Source: Cryomorphaceae bacterium
GTDB taxonomy: Bacteria; Bacteroidota; Bacteroidia; Flavobacteriales; Schleiferiaceae
NCBI GenBank assembly: GCA_002685435.1
Contig: NYXD01000043.1
Span: 24,409-33,458, forward strand
Reading direction: 5' to 3'
DNA: 9,050 nucleotides
The translations under genes were made by a program, and so were the position numbers. Positions 1 to 6,868 of the stretch are shown piece after piece. Within the stretch, counting starts at the first letter, position 1; each line of letters starts with the position of its first letter. The notes beneath the pieces were generated by a model. The model worked only from the letters and a program-made list of their open reading frames with translations. It did no database searches and was not told the origin of the DNA.

Positions 1-953
1 TAGGGCCTGAAGAGGTTTTTCAATGTGCCATAATTGCGAAAGTTGCACCTCCTACTGCGGCTGAAATTGCAATGATGCGGGGCGGTCAAACCTTGATCAG
101 CGCACTGCAACTGCGTACGCGCAATAGAGATTATTTTAAGTCACTTGCGGATAAAAAAATCACGGCCTTGGCACTGGAAGAAGTACGCAATTCAGAAGAT
201 CAAAGTGCACTTCGAATGGCCATGAGTGAAATCGCGGGCCAAATGGCAGCACGCGTAGGCGCTAGCCTACTCGCGGACGGCGCCCATGGCTCCCGTAAAG
301 GAAAATTAATGGCTCCTATACCTGGTGTTGCACCTGCCAGAGTAGTGGTGTTTGGCGCCGGCGTCGCCGGCCTTTCGGCCGTGCGCGCTGCCCACGGCAT
401 GGGTTCCCAGGTGGTTTTAATGGACAGCAACATCAACCGTCTTCGTGCAGCACAAGAGCTGAACCCTGCGTTAATTACGGAGGTGATTCAGGAATTAGTG
501 GTGGCGAAAAGATTGAAAAAGGCGGACCTTGTGATAGGAGCATTGTATCCAGTGAATGGTCGCACACCCGTAGTCGTTTCGGAAGATGCCATTGCAGCGA
601 TGGAGCCGAACAGTGTAATTATAGATATCAGTATCGACAGTGGCGGTTGTTTTGAATCATCAGAACTGACCTCTCACGAAAACCCCACGTACGAAAAGCA
701 CGGTGTGATTCATTACTGCATTCCTAACATGGCTAGTGCTGTAGGGCATACGGCCACCATAGCCTTGAGTAATTTTGTGGCGCCCATGTTATCGACACTA
801 TCAGAATTGGGCGGTGTAGAGGATTGCCTGCATTACGATCTCAACATGCGTGCGGGTTTGTATTTATACAAAGGCCTGTTGACAAAACGTCATCTGGGAG
901 AGCATTTTGACTTGCCTTTCTCAAACGATGCCCTGTTATTTGGCAACCTCTAA
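1..953 (+). CDS. ald: Alanine dehydrogenase, C-terminal part (5' end outside window)
   Basis: NAD-dependent alanine dehydrogenase, which interconverts L-alanine and pyruvate plus ammonia in the cytoplasm. The frame is open from base 3 without a start, so about 316 residues are present and, compared with the usual roughly 400, about 90 N-terminal residues with the early catalytic Lys and His are missing. Visible family features are KVAPPTAAEI followed by GQTLISALQL, the motif MSEIAG, a Rossmann nucleotide-binding loop VFGAGVAG near base 350, and IDISIDSGGCFE near base 625, where the second Asp of DISID corresponds to the catalytic Asp of the family (Asp270 in the Mycobacterium enzyme). HYCIPNM and a C-terminal GLYLYKGLLT also fit Bacteroidota members. 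The ATG at 72 is internal, because conserved sequence lies upstream in the same frame. The next gene starts 24 bases after the stop. Confident in the family; activity is inferred. Confidence 0.93.
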   Translation, partial: GPEEVFQCAIIAKVAPPTAAEIAMMRGGQTLISALQLRTRNRDYFKSLADKKITALALEEVRNSEDQSALRMAMSEIAGQMAARVGASLLADGAHGSRKGKLMAPIPGVAPARVVVFGAGVAGLSAVRAAHGMGSQVVLMDSNINRLRAAQELNPALITEVIQELVVAKRLKKADLVIGALYPVNGRTPVVVSEDAIAAMEPNSVIIDISIDSGGCFESSELTSHENPTYEKHGVIHYCIPNMASAVGHTATIALSNFVAPMLSTLSELGGVEDCLHYDLNMRAGLYLYKGLLTKRHLGEHFDLPFSNDALLFGNL

Positions 954-977
954 TTGACCTAACACCCCCTGCACGAC

Positions 978-1349
978 ATGGCATTTCTCAAGCGATTACT
1001 TTTTTACATTTTAGGAATAGGATTGGGCACTTTGATCGTTTTAGCCTTCTTTGGTGAACGCGATTTCGATTATGCCTACGGTCCCAATGCGCGCGTTCGT
1101 AAGACTTTCAGAACAAAAGCAGTAGATTCAACCCAAATGAATTGGCCTGAGCTTAACCTGGCAAAAGACAGCGCTTATTTTCATGCGGTATTAGATGGCC
1201 GCGTAAAATTCGGTGAAAGTGAGCCGCGTAAAGAGCCTTGCGGGAGCTACACCTTATACTTTTCATGGGAAGCAGAACCCTATAGAATGGTTTTAGAAAA
1301 CTGCCCGGATACGGTTCACATTATGGAGCTTATCCGAGTGAAGAACTAA
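978..1349 (+). CDS. Small membrane-anchored protein, DUF4258-like
   Basis: A 123-residue protein of unknown function. Residues about 5-25 form one hydrophobic helix after a Lys/Arg-containing start (FLKRLLFY), so it is probably an N-terminally anchored inner-membrane protein with a soluble domain of about 95 residues. After the helix comes YGPNARVRKTFRTK, then a region ending EPCGSY (Cys88) and VLENCPD (Cys109). This resembles, from memory, the DUF4258 pattern (PNARVLK, then KPC and ENC) found in Bacteroidota proteins. The two cysteines could pair if the domain faces the periplasm; that is inference. The start is the ATG at 978; no Shine-Dalgarno is visible, which is normal for this phylum. 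It lies 24 bases behind ald with no visible terminator, so the two are probably co-transcribed. Its stop overlaps the proline dehydrogenase stop on the other strand. Confidence 0.8.
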   Translation: MAFLKRLLFYILGIGLGTLIVLAFFGERDFDYAYGPNARVRKTFRTKAVDSTQMNWPELNLAKDSAYFHAVLDGRVKFGESEPRKEPCGSYTLYFSWEAEPYRMVLENCPDTVHIMELIRVKN

Positions 1350-2512
1350 GCGTTTTTTCTACGGTCCAATTCCTTCGTAATTAACCCCAATTCACGTCCT
1401 GTCTGTCCTTCAACCGAAGTGTTTTCTTCAGCGCGTCTAAACAAATAGGGCAGCACATCCTTTACAGGACCAAAGGGCAAGTATTTCGCTACGTTCAGTC
1501 CTGAATTTGCTGCATTGAATGAAATGTGATCACTCATCCCAAAGAGTTGTGCTACATATACCTTACGCGAGTCAAAGGCGATGCCATGCTTTTTCATCAG
1601 TGTTGCGGTAAGAGCAATACTGTCTTCATTGTGTGTCCCTACTACTACGGTCATGTGATCTGTATGAGATAGAATCAATTCCAATGCGGCATTGTAGTCG
1701 CGGTCGGTCGCTGCCTTGTTCGGTTGGATCGGATCGTCGTAGCCTTTAGCTGCAGCTCTTTTGCGCTCTTTTTCCATGTAGGCTCCACGCACAATTTTAA
1801 CGCCATAAATAAAGCCTTCTGCAGTAGCACGAGAGAGGGCCATTTTTAATTGGTCCAAACGGTCGTGACGATAGAGCTGTGCGGTATTGTAGACGATAGG
1901 TGTTTCCTTGTTGTAGCGAGCCATAAAGCCAAAAGCGAGCTCATCAACAGTGGGCTGAATCCAACTTTCCTCCGCATCGATCATGACCGGAACATTCAAT
2001 GTATTTGCCAATTCAAAAATCCGGTCCCAACGTCCCAAAACTCGTGACCAAGCTTCTGATTCTTTTTCGCTTAATTCTTTTCCAAGCGCTACTTTTTCAT
2101 ACCACTCGATGGCACCAACCCCCGTCGGTTTAAAAACCCCAAAGGGTACCCCTGGATTATTCTGGGCAAATCGGATGGTCTCTAACGTAGTTTCCAGTGT
2201 CCGGTCAAAATCTACTTCTTCCGCTTTTCCTTCTACACTGTAATCTAATATGGCTTGCACTTTCCCTTCAGCCAAACGATCAATTTGCGGTTGACACTCA
2301 TCCACACTTTCACCTCCACAGAACTGTCTAAAGACTGTGGCTTTAACAATCCCTTTGATTGGGAGCCTCAATCGGAGGGAGGCTAAAGTGAGTCCCTTAA
2401 GGGTCTGAACGATCTGAGGCGAGCTTAATGTGGCAAACAATAATTTGCTTTGGCGCAAATCATTTTTGGTCTTCATTTTAAACGCGACCTCAGTATTGGC
2501 GAAATCGATCAT
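1346..2512 (-). CDS. Proline dehydrogenase (monofunctional)
   Basis: FAD-dependent proline dehydrogenase, oxidising L-proline to delta-1-pyrroline-5-carboxylate and passing electrons to the quinone pool; the second step, P5C dehydrogenase, is not in the window. From the ATG at 2512 the protein has 388 residues, a size typical for the Bacteroidota form. Seen: FANTEVAFKMK near the N-terminus, ATVFRQFCGGES (58-69), LDYSVEGK (89-96), FGVFKPTG (124-131), IDAEESW (178-184), KIVRGAYMEKER (239-250), GTHNED (292-297), and the C-terminal signature YLPFGPVKDVLPYLFRR (344-360) followed by EEN, whose Arg pair contacts substrate in the PutA/ProDH family. The frame extends 7 codons to a TTG at 2533, but family members begin near MIDFANTE and the TTG lies inside the likely -7 element, so ATG 2512 is preferred. 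Divergent from aroB, convergent with the small membrane gene. The symbol (putA/prodh) varies, so none is given. Confidence 0.95.
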   Translation of the reverse strand: MIDFANTEVAFKMKTKNDLRQSKLLFATLSSPQIVQTLKGLTLASLRLRLPIKGIVKATVFRQFCGGESVDECQPQIDRLAEGKVQAILDYSVEGKAEEVDFDRTLETTLETIRFAQNNPGVPFGVFKPTGVGAIEWYEKVALGKELSEKESEAWSRVLGRWDRIFELANTLNVPVMIDAEESWIQPTVDELAFGFMARYNKETPIVYNTAQLYRHDRLDQLKMALSRATAEGFIYGVKIVRGAYMEKERKRAAAKGYDDPIQPNKAATDRDYNAALELILSHTDHMTVVVGTHNEDSIALTATLMKKHGIAFDSRKVYVAQLFGMSDHISFNAANSGLNVAKYLPFGPVKDVLPYLFRRAEENTSVEGQTGRELGLITKELDRRKNA

Positions 2513-2530
2513 GGTCTGTGAATTGGAATT

Positions 2531-2538
2531 CAAATATA
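2531..2538 (-). promoter_or_regulatory. Probable -7 element of the proline dehydrogenase promoter
   Basis: On the minus strand these bases read TATATTTG, a full match to the Bacteroidota -7 consensus TAnnTTTG. Transcription would start about 4-7 bases downstream, near 2524-2527, giving a leader of only about 12 bases before the ATG at 2512. Upstream there is TTC at 2562-2560, 21 bases away, which is at best a weak -33 (TTG/TTTG) match. The assignment rests on the consensus and on position; the start site is inferred. Confidence 0.5.
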
Positions 2539-2552
2539 GTGCTCAGAAACCG

Positions 2553-2560
2553 TACTTTTG
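2553..2560 (+). promoter_or_regulatory. Probable -7 element of the aroBA promoter
   Basis: TACTTTTG matches TAnnTTTG fully and ends 4 bases before the GTG start of aroB at 2565. A start site 4-7 bases downstream would fall at or within a few bases of the start codon, so the mRNA would be leaderless or nearly so. TTC at 2529-2531 lies 21 bases upstream as a weak -33 candidate. The same octamer with the same 4-base spacing occurs before the FKBP gene. Promoter activity is inferred. Confidence 0.5.
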
Positions 2561-2564
2561 AAGT

Positions 2565-3587
2565 GTGAAAACTTCTCATTCATATCCTTTTTTTGGTCCT
2601 GACGGTTACGACGGTTTGGATGCCTTACTTCAGGAATTGGCGCCTTCAAAGACGTTTCTTCTAGTCGATAGTAACACGGTGAATTGCCTTTCGGTTTTTG
2701 TTCCAAAATTGGCACACCTAGATGCGGAGTTTGAAGTCTTAGAAGTATCGCCCGGTGAAGCGAGTAAATCACTCGAAATCGCTGCAAACCTGTGGTCGGT
2801 ACTCCTAGAATACGGGGCGGATCGCAACAGCCTCATCATCAATGTAGGAGGTGGCGTAGTCTGTGATTTGGGTGCTTTTATTGCCTCTACGTATAAGCGC
2901 GGCATTTCTTTTGTAAATGTACCCACCTCTCTTTTAGCGATGGTGGATGCGTCCGTAGGAGGAAAGAACGGCATCAACTTTGAGGGTTTGAAGAACCAAC
3001 TAGGCACTTTTACCCAACCTAATTTCGTCCTCGTTGACCCAGATTTTTTAGCCTCTTTACCGCAAGAGGAGTGGGAGAGTGGCCATGCGGAAATGCTGAA
3101 ACATACGCTTCTTTCAGGCAATCGATGGACGGAATTATTAGCGCTCGAACCTGCGGCACTTGCGCTTAACGATATTGAGCAAAGTGTAGCTTTTAAGGCG
3201 GATATAGTTCAGGAAGATTTTAAAGAAAACGGCAAAAGAAAGATTCTAAACTTAGGTCATACGACGGGTCATGCTTGGGAAAGCTATTGCGCAGCAAGCG
3301 GTAATCCCTGTACACACGGTACAGCTGTAATTCAGGGTTTACATGTCGCTTTATTTCTCAGTGGTTTACACGACGAGCAAAGTGCACTGGCCCAAAGATA
3401 TCCCTGGCAAGTGGTTGAAGAACAGGCATTCGAGCCGCTTTGGGAGCTTCAACTACAGGATAAGAAAAATAGCAATGGCGAAGTGCGTTATGTACTCCTT
3501 GAACATTTAAGTCTTCCAGTCTGGGACGTTCAAATCTCCTTAGAGGTTTGGACTGCGGCGGTATTGGCATTGAATAGCGCATCCTAG
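2565..3587 (+). CDS. aroB: 3-dehydroquinate synthase
   Basis: Converts DAHP to 3-dehydroquinate, the second step of the shikimate pathway, in the cytoplasm, using NAD and a divalent metal. The 340-residue protein is slightly shorter than the usual 350-360. Seen: NAD-binding INVGGGVVCDLGAF (92-105) followed by STYKRG; VPTSLLAMVDASVGGKNGIN (119-138); metal ligands Glu176 in GHAEMLKH, His232 in LGHTTGH and His251 in HGTAV, matching Glu184/His247/His264 of the E. coli enzyme; and KKNSNGEVRYVLL near the C-terminus. GHAEMLKH replaces the commoner GFAE-IKH pattern. The start is GTG at 2565, the first start codon of the frame, and the Tyr-Pro-rich N-terminus is expected for the Bacteroidota form. It is 4 bases after a TACTTTTG element, so translation may be leaderless. 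The stop at 3585-3587 is one base from the aroA start, implying one operon with coupled translation. It is divergent from proline dehydrogenase. Confidence 0.96.
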   Translation: MKTSHSYPFFGPDGYDGLDALLQELAPSKTFLLVDSNTVNCLSVFVPKLAHLDAEFEVLEVSPGEASKSLEIAANLWSVLLEYGADRNSLIINVGGGVVCDLGAFIASTYKRGISFVNVPTSLLAMVDASVGGKNGINFEGLKNQLGTFTQPNFVLVDPDFLASLPQEEWESGHAEMLKHTLLSGNRWTELLALEPAALALNDIEQSVAFKADIVQEDFKENGKRKILNLGHTTGHAWESYCAASGNPCTHGTAVIQGLHVALFLSGLHDEQSALAQRYPWQVVEEQAFEPLWELQLQDKKNSNGEVRYVLLEHLSLPVWDVQISLEVWTAAVLALNSAS

Positions 3588-3588
3588 T

Positions 3589-4800
3589 ATGAAGATGGAA
3601 CTCTCGAAGATTGTCCGACCCTTACAGGCCAAATTTGAATTGCCACTCAGTAAGAGTATGGCTAATCGTGGTTTATTATTAGCCGCGTTATATCCCGAAA
3701 TAACGCTGACAGGAATCAGTACGGCTAAAGATTCTGTGTTTTTAAGAGAAACGTTGGATGCGTATGCGCACGGAGAAGTGCATGTAGGGGCCGGCGGCAC
3801 AACCTTGCGCTTTGCAACTGCTTATTGGGCAACACGTGAAGGATCGTCGATCACCTTAAGCGGAACGCCAGAATTGAACCAACGATCCATCGCACCATTG
3901 GTAGATGCATTGAATGCGTTAGGAGGAGACATCACCTTTATAAATACACCTAAGCAGGCGCCGTTACTTATAAAAGGCAGGAATCTTAAAGGCGGTTCCC
4001 TTCATTTAGGACATGTGAAAAGCTCGCAATTTGTTACCGCTTTAATGCTTATTGCGCCAACAATGCGTGATGGACTGCATCTTGAATGGGATAGTGTAGT
4101 TTCACAACCGTATATCGTGATGACGGCTGCCCTTCTTCGGAGTGCTGGAATCCCGGTGACCTTAACAAAAAACGGAGCAACGATACCCTATGTCGACGCT
4201 GTGGATCCAGTACAATTAGTGATTGAACGCGACTGGTCCGCTGTGGCTTTTTGGTGTGAAGCACTCGCCTTAAGCGAAGGCGGAAGTCTAGCCCTGCCAG
4301 GATTTATAGATCCGAGTAATCAGGGCGACTCTAAAGTCGTTCACTATTTTGAACCGCTTGGCATCGGGCATAAGTTCACGGAAGACGGCCTCGTCCTTTC
4401 AAAAAGATCGGTACTCACCCCGGGACATCTCCATTACAATTTACAAGGTGAGCCCGATCTAGCACAGCCGCTTATAATGACATTACTTCTTAAAAAGATT
4501 CCTTTTGAAGTGCACGGTTTAGAGACTCTTCGCGGTAAAGAATGCGATCGAATTGCTGCTATTGCTGAGGTTGCAGGGACTTTGGGTATTGAAGTTATTA
4601 CGGGAGAAGCGCATATTAAATGCAGTAGTTATCCGGATGAATTTACGCCTCCGACAGCGCCGTTGGATACGCACAATGACCACCGTGTTGCAATGTCGTT
4701 GGCGCCTTTAGCGTTTCAATTTCCAATCACTCTTGTGCATCCTTCGGTAGTTGAAAAAAGCTACCCTGATTTTTGGAACCATTGGACGCAATTGGTTTAA
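3589..4800 (+). CDS. aroA: 3-phosphoshikimate 1-carboxyvinyltransferase (EPSP synthase)
   Basis: Joins shikimate-3-phosphate and phosphoenolpyruvate to EPSP, the sixth shikimate step; cytoplasmic. At 403 residues it is shorter than the E. coli enzyme (427) but normal for Bacteroidota. Seen: LPLSKSMANRG (18-28) with Lys22 and Arg27; the PEP loop GAGGTTLRF (67-75); SGTPELNQRSI (91-101) with Arg99; SSQF (145-148); QPYIVMTAALL (173-183); catalytic Asp290 in QGEPDLAQPL; RGKECDR (315-321), equivalent to RVKETDR with Glu318 and Arg321; NDHRVAMS (363-370); and EKSYPDF (389-395) with Lys390. The PEP loop reads A-G-G-T where most enzymes have N-A-G-T or D-A-G-T. The ATG at 3589 is one base after the aroB stop (TAG-T-ATG), so it depends on readthrough from aroB. 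The last 93 bases are overlapped antisense by the barrel gene. Confidence 0.96.
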   Translation: MKMELSKIVRPLQAKFELPLSKSMANRGLLLAALYPEITLTGISTAKDSVFLRETLDAYAHGEVHVGAGGTTLRFATAYWATREGSSITLSGTPELNQRSIAPLVDALNALGGDITFINTPKQAPLLIKGRNLKGGSLHLGHVKSSQFVTALMLIAPTMRDGLHLEWDSVVSQPYIVMTAALLRSAGIPVTLTKNGATIPYVDAVDPVQLVIERDWSAVAFWCEALALSEGGSLALPGFIDPSNQGDSKVVHYFEPLGIGHKFTEDGLVLSKRSVLTPGHLHYNLQGEPDLAQPLIMTLLLKKIPFEVHGLETLRGKECDRIAAIAEVAGTLGIEVITGEAHIKCSSYPDEFTPPTAPLDTHNDHRVAMSLAPLAFQFPITLVHPSVVEKSYPDFWNHWTQLV

Positions 4801-6159
4801 GGTAGTCGCGTACCGCCATTCCACACTAAAGCTCTCTTTAAACCGTTTGGTAAAATCGCAGGAAAAACTGGTACTCCATTGGCTTGAATGGGCTTTAAAA
4901 TGATATCCAAAAAAATCGTCATACACACTTTTAGCACCTATAAAACCAGTGGCAACAGGTACTGATAGCCATATTGGTGCAGTTTCCGCATGCACCCAGC
5001 CCATGGAGCTTTGAAGTTGCCAATTTCTTACTCTTTTGGAGCAGCGAATCGAACCGCCGTACGTCCCATCGTGGAAATGCAGGTCTACAGAACGGTCCTT
5101 CCAGGGTACAATCAACCGGTGACGTAGGGTGCCTTCATTTGAGGCTACACATTGGTACCGTAAAAATTCCCCTTGCCAATTTCCTTTAAACCGATCCTCA
5201 AACAACTGCAAGTACCACTGGCCTCGGGCATCCCGCCAATGCATACTTATCGTAGAATGTATGCGCTCTTCTTTTCGGTGCAGATAGCTTTCAAATAATA
5301 AGTCGTCTCGCCACCAATTCCATCCTAGAGCCTGCTCATGTTCAGTGAATTCGCCAAACCAACGATGTGACTTCCATTGCCTTTTAAAATAGGCGGTACC
5401 CGAACCATTTACTTGGCCCAGACCTAAAGTGCTTTGGTCTCTAATGTATTCAGCAGCGCCACTTACTCCCGTATCTTCATCAAGACTGATATAAACGCGT
5501 CCATTTTTGAATTGACTAGATGCGCCAAATCCATTTCTTTTCGCTCCATATGTGCTGATAGTGCCACGTAACCCATGTGTGAACTGTTCTTGAGTACCAC
5601 TGGACCCAAAGCCATTGCTGCCGCTTAGCAAGCCTTCTCCAAATAGCAAGGTATGACTACCTATAATCCACTTTGATTTTATTATACCGTTATGTTTTAC
5701 ACCGAAAAAGGCTGTAGCTTTGGATGGGTTGAGTTGTCCGTTTGTTATATGCAACTCTTTTAGCCCACCCCATTCAAAACGACCCCGATTTCCGGTGCAC
5801 TTTGTCTTCATTCTGAGTCCGTTGCGAAGGCTACCACTAAAAATCAGTTGGCTCTTATTTCTTTTAGGCCTTTCGCGTGAGAAGGGCAATTTTTCCGCTA
5901 AATCCCTAATTTCCTGTTTCGTTAATCCTGTTAATCCAACGAGTTCGATGGGGTCAATAATGTGACCCATGTATTCCCTATATTCAACAATAGCGTACAC
6001 CGATTCCTTACTCAATCCAAACCACTGCCACAGCCATTCCGGTGGACAATTATTTACGGTCAATGTATCTAGAACAGTGGTTCTTGCTGGCGTCCATTCT
6101 TCTAAAAAGGACTGGCCACAGAGTATGTTACAACAGAACAGATACCACCACCACTTCAC
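4708..6159 (-). CDS. Helix-hairpin-helix plus predicted outer-membrane beta-barrel protein
   Basis: A 483-residue exported protein of unknown function. It begins with a short signal peptide (MKWWWYLFCCNILCG, cleavage probably before Gln16-Ser17). Residues about 34-92 form a ComEA-like helix-hairpin-helix region: GLSKESVYAIVEYREYMG, then hairpin LVGLTGLTKQEIRDLAEKL. From about 103 on, alternating polar and aromatic strands (FEWGG, SKWIIGSHTLLFGEGL, WRWFGEF-like segments, SFSVEWRY) suggest a beta-barrel. LLFGEGLLSGSNGFG (171-185) recalls the FGQGL motif I remember from Bacteroidota HhH-barrel proteins, which are often longer (about 650 residues). The start is GTG at 6159, chosen because it overlaps the previous stop as GTGA and leads straight into the signal peptide. 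The last 31 codons, including the stop, run antisense to aroA. HhH domains bind DNA or proteins; which applies here is unknown. Confidence 0.82.
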   Translation of the reverse strand: MKWWWYLFCCNILCGQSFLEEWTPARTTVLDTLTVNNCPPEWLWQWFGLSKESVYAIVEYREYMGHIIDPIELVGLTGLTKQEIRDLAEKLPFSRERPKRNKSQLIFSGSLRNGLRMKTKCTGNRGRFEWGGLKELHITNGQLNPSKATAFFGVKHNGIIKSKWIIGSHTLLFGEGLLSGSNGFGSSGTQEQFTHGLRGTISTYGAKRNGFGASSQFKNGRVYISLDEDTGVSGAAEYIRDQSTLGLGQVNGSGTAYFKRQWKSHRWFGEFTEHEQALGWNWWRDDLLFESYLHRKEERIHSTISMHWRDARGQWYLQLFEDRFKGNWQGEFLRYQCVASNEGTLRHRLIVPWKDRSVDLHFHDGTYGGSIRCSKRVRNWQLQSSMGWVHAETAPIWLSVPVATGFIGAKSVYDDFFGYHFKAHSSQWSTSFSCDFTKRFKESFSVEWRYATTLNQLRPMVPKIRVAFFNYRRMHKSDWKLKR

Positions 6160-6800
6160 GGTACATAGTTTAATGTCGAACTTCCCAGTAGCTGTGTATT
6201 CCCTATTAGGACACTAACAGTATAACGGTCTTTCATCCAGTGGAAGCCCATTGCGCTATAGGCACCTTGTTGCACCCAAAACACGCCAACCTGCTTGTGT
6301 ATATAACTGACCTGAGCGTAAAGCGCAGTTGGGAGATTATCGTCTAGGCACCACCCAACGGCAACGGACCATTCTTTGGATATAAAATAAAACTGTTCTG
6401 CGCGGGCAATGAATTGCCCGCGGTCGTAACCGGAGGTCACTCGTAAAACACTTTGCGCATCGGGTACATAGGAAACGACCGTATGGACAACGGGATCAAA
6501 GTATGAGCTTAGGTTTTTAAGTGATGTATATCTACCACCCAAACTGCTTTCAAGCGTAATGTTTTGAGATAGTCTAATAGGTGTGCCTAAGAGCAGACTA
6601 TATTGCGTGTAGGCATCTAAATGGGCGATTTCAATAATCGCTTTACCCTTGTCGTGAAAGATTCCTGCGGTTGTGCCGTGTTGCGGAAGCCCGAAACTGC
6701 GCATAGCCACATGCGTTTGAGCTTCACACGGCCAAAACTGGATCGGCGTATAGATGAGATAGTAGTAAAGGGCAATGTTCGTAAGCATCGTAGGGTACAT
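6156..6800 (-). CDS. Exported protein of unknown function, probable small beta-barrel
   Basis: A 214-residue protein I do not recognise. It has an N-terminal hydrophobic stretch and a plausible signal-peptidase site after CEA, before Gln28 (Ala-Gln junctions are common in Bacteroidota). The rest shows regularly spaced amphipathic segments rich in Tyr, Val and Ser, such as YTQYSLLLGTPI, ITLESSLGGRYTSL, VVHTVVSYVP, WSVAVGWCL, YTVSVLIG and STLNYVP, which is the look of an outer-membrane beta-barrel of perhaps 8-12 strands. The start is ATG 6800; a second ATG at 6788 would shorten the signal peptide by four residues. It follows the FKBP gene by 68 bases; minus-strand AAAATTTG at 6842-6835 is a one-mismatch -7 candidate for its own promoter. 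It is coupled to the HhH-barrel gene by a 4-base GTGA overlap, so the two products probably work together. Confidence 0.75.
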   Translation of the reverse strand: MYPTMLTNIALYYYLIYTPIQFWPCEAQTHVAMRSFGLPQHGTTAGIFHDKGKAIIEIAHLDAYTQYSLLLGTPIRLSQNITLESSLGGRYTSLKNLSSYFDPVVHTVVSYVPDAQSVLRVTSGYDRGQFIARAEQFYFISKEWSVAVGWCLDDNLPTALYAQVSYIHKQVGVFWVQQGAYSAMGFHWMKDRYTVSVLIGNTQLLGSSTLNYVP

Positions 6801-6868
6801 TTCCCATTAAGATGCTTCTGCGGGTGGCTTAAATCAAATTTTGTCGGAAACTAAAAGTTGCGAACGAT

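Larger units (their letters stand above)
2529..2562. repeat. Inverted repeat TTCAAA...TTTGAA spanning the divergent promoters
   Basis: TTCAAA at 2529-2534 and TTTGAA at 2557-2562 are perfect inverted arms separated by 22 bases. Each arm contains the TTTG end of one of the two face-to-face -7 elements plus the two following bases. The symmetry may simply reflect two similar promoters, or it could be an operator for a dimeric regulator. Only the symmetry is directly seen; six-base arms are short enough to occur by chance. Confidence 0.3.

Noticed and set aside
2513..2533. Seven-codon N-terminal extension of proline dehydrogenase from a TTG codon at 2533
   Set aside because: The TTG is part of the likely -7 element TATATTTG, and family members begin near the MIDFANTE-like sequence encoded at 2512.
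2630..3121. 163-residue open frame antisense to aroB
   Set aside because: The composition looks like a reading-frame shadow (Ser/Thr/Pro/Arg-rich without domain pattern), while the opposite strand encodes all aroB motifs.
3540..3800. 86-residue antisense frame across the aroB/aroA junction
   Set aside because: It lies opposite two clearly real genes and shows no recognisable feature.
6785..6815. Possible hairpin GCATC/GATGC near the start of the 214-residue gene
   Set aside because: The arms are only five bases with a 21-base loop and no T-run, too weak for a terminator or riboswitch.
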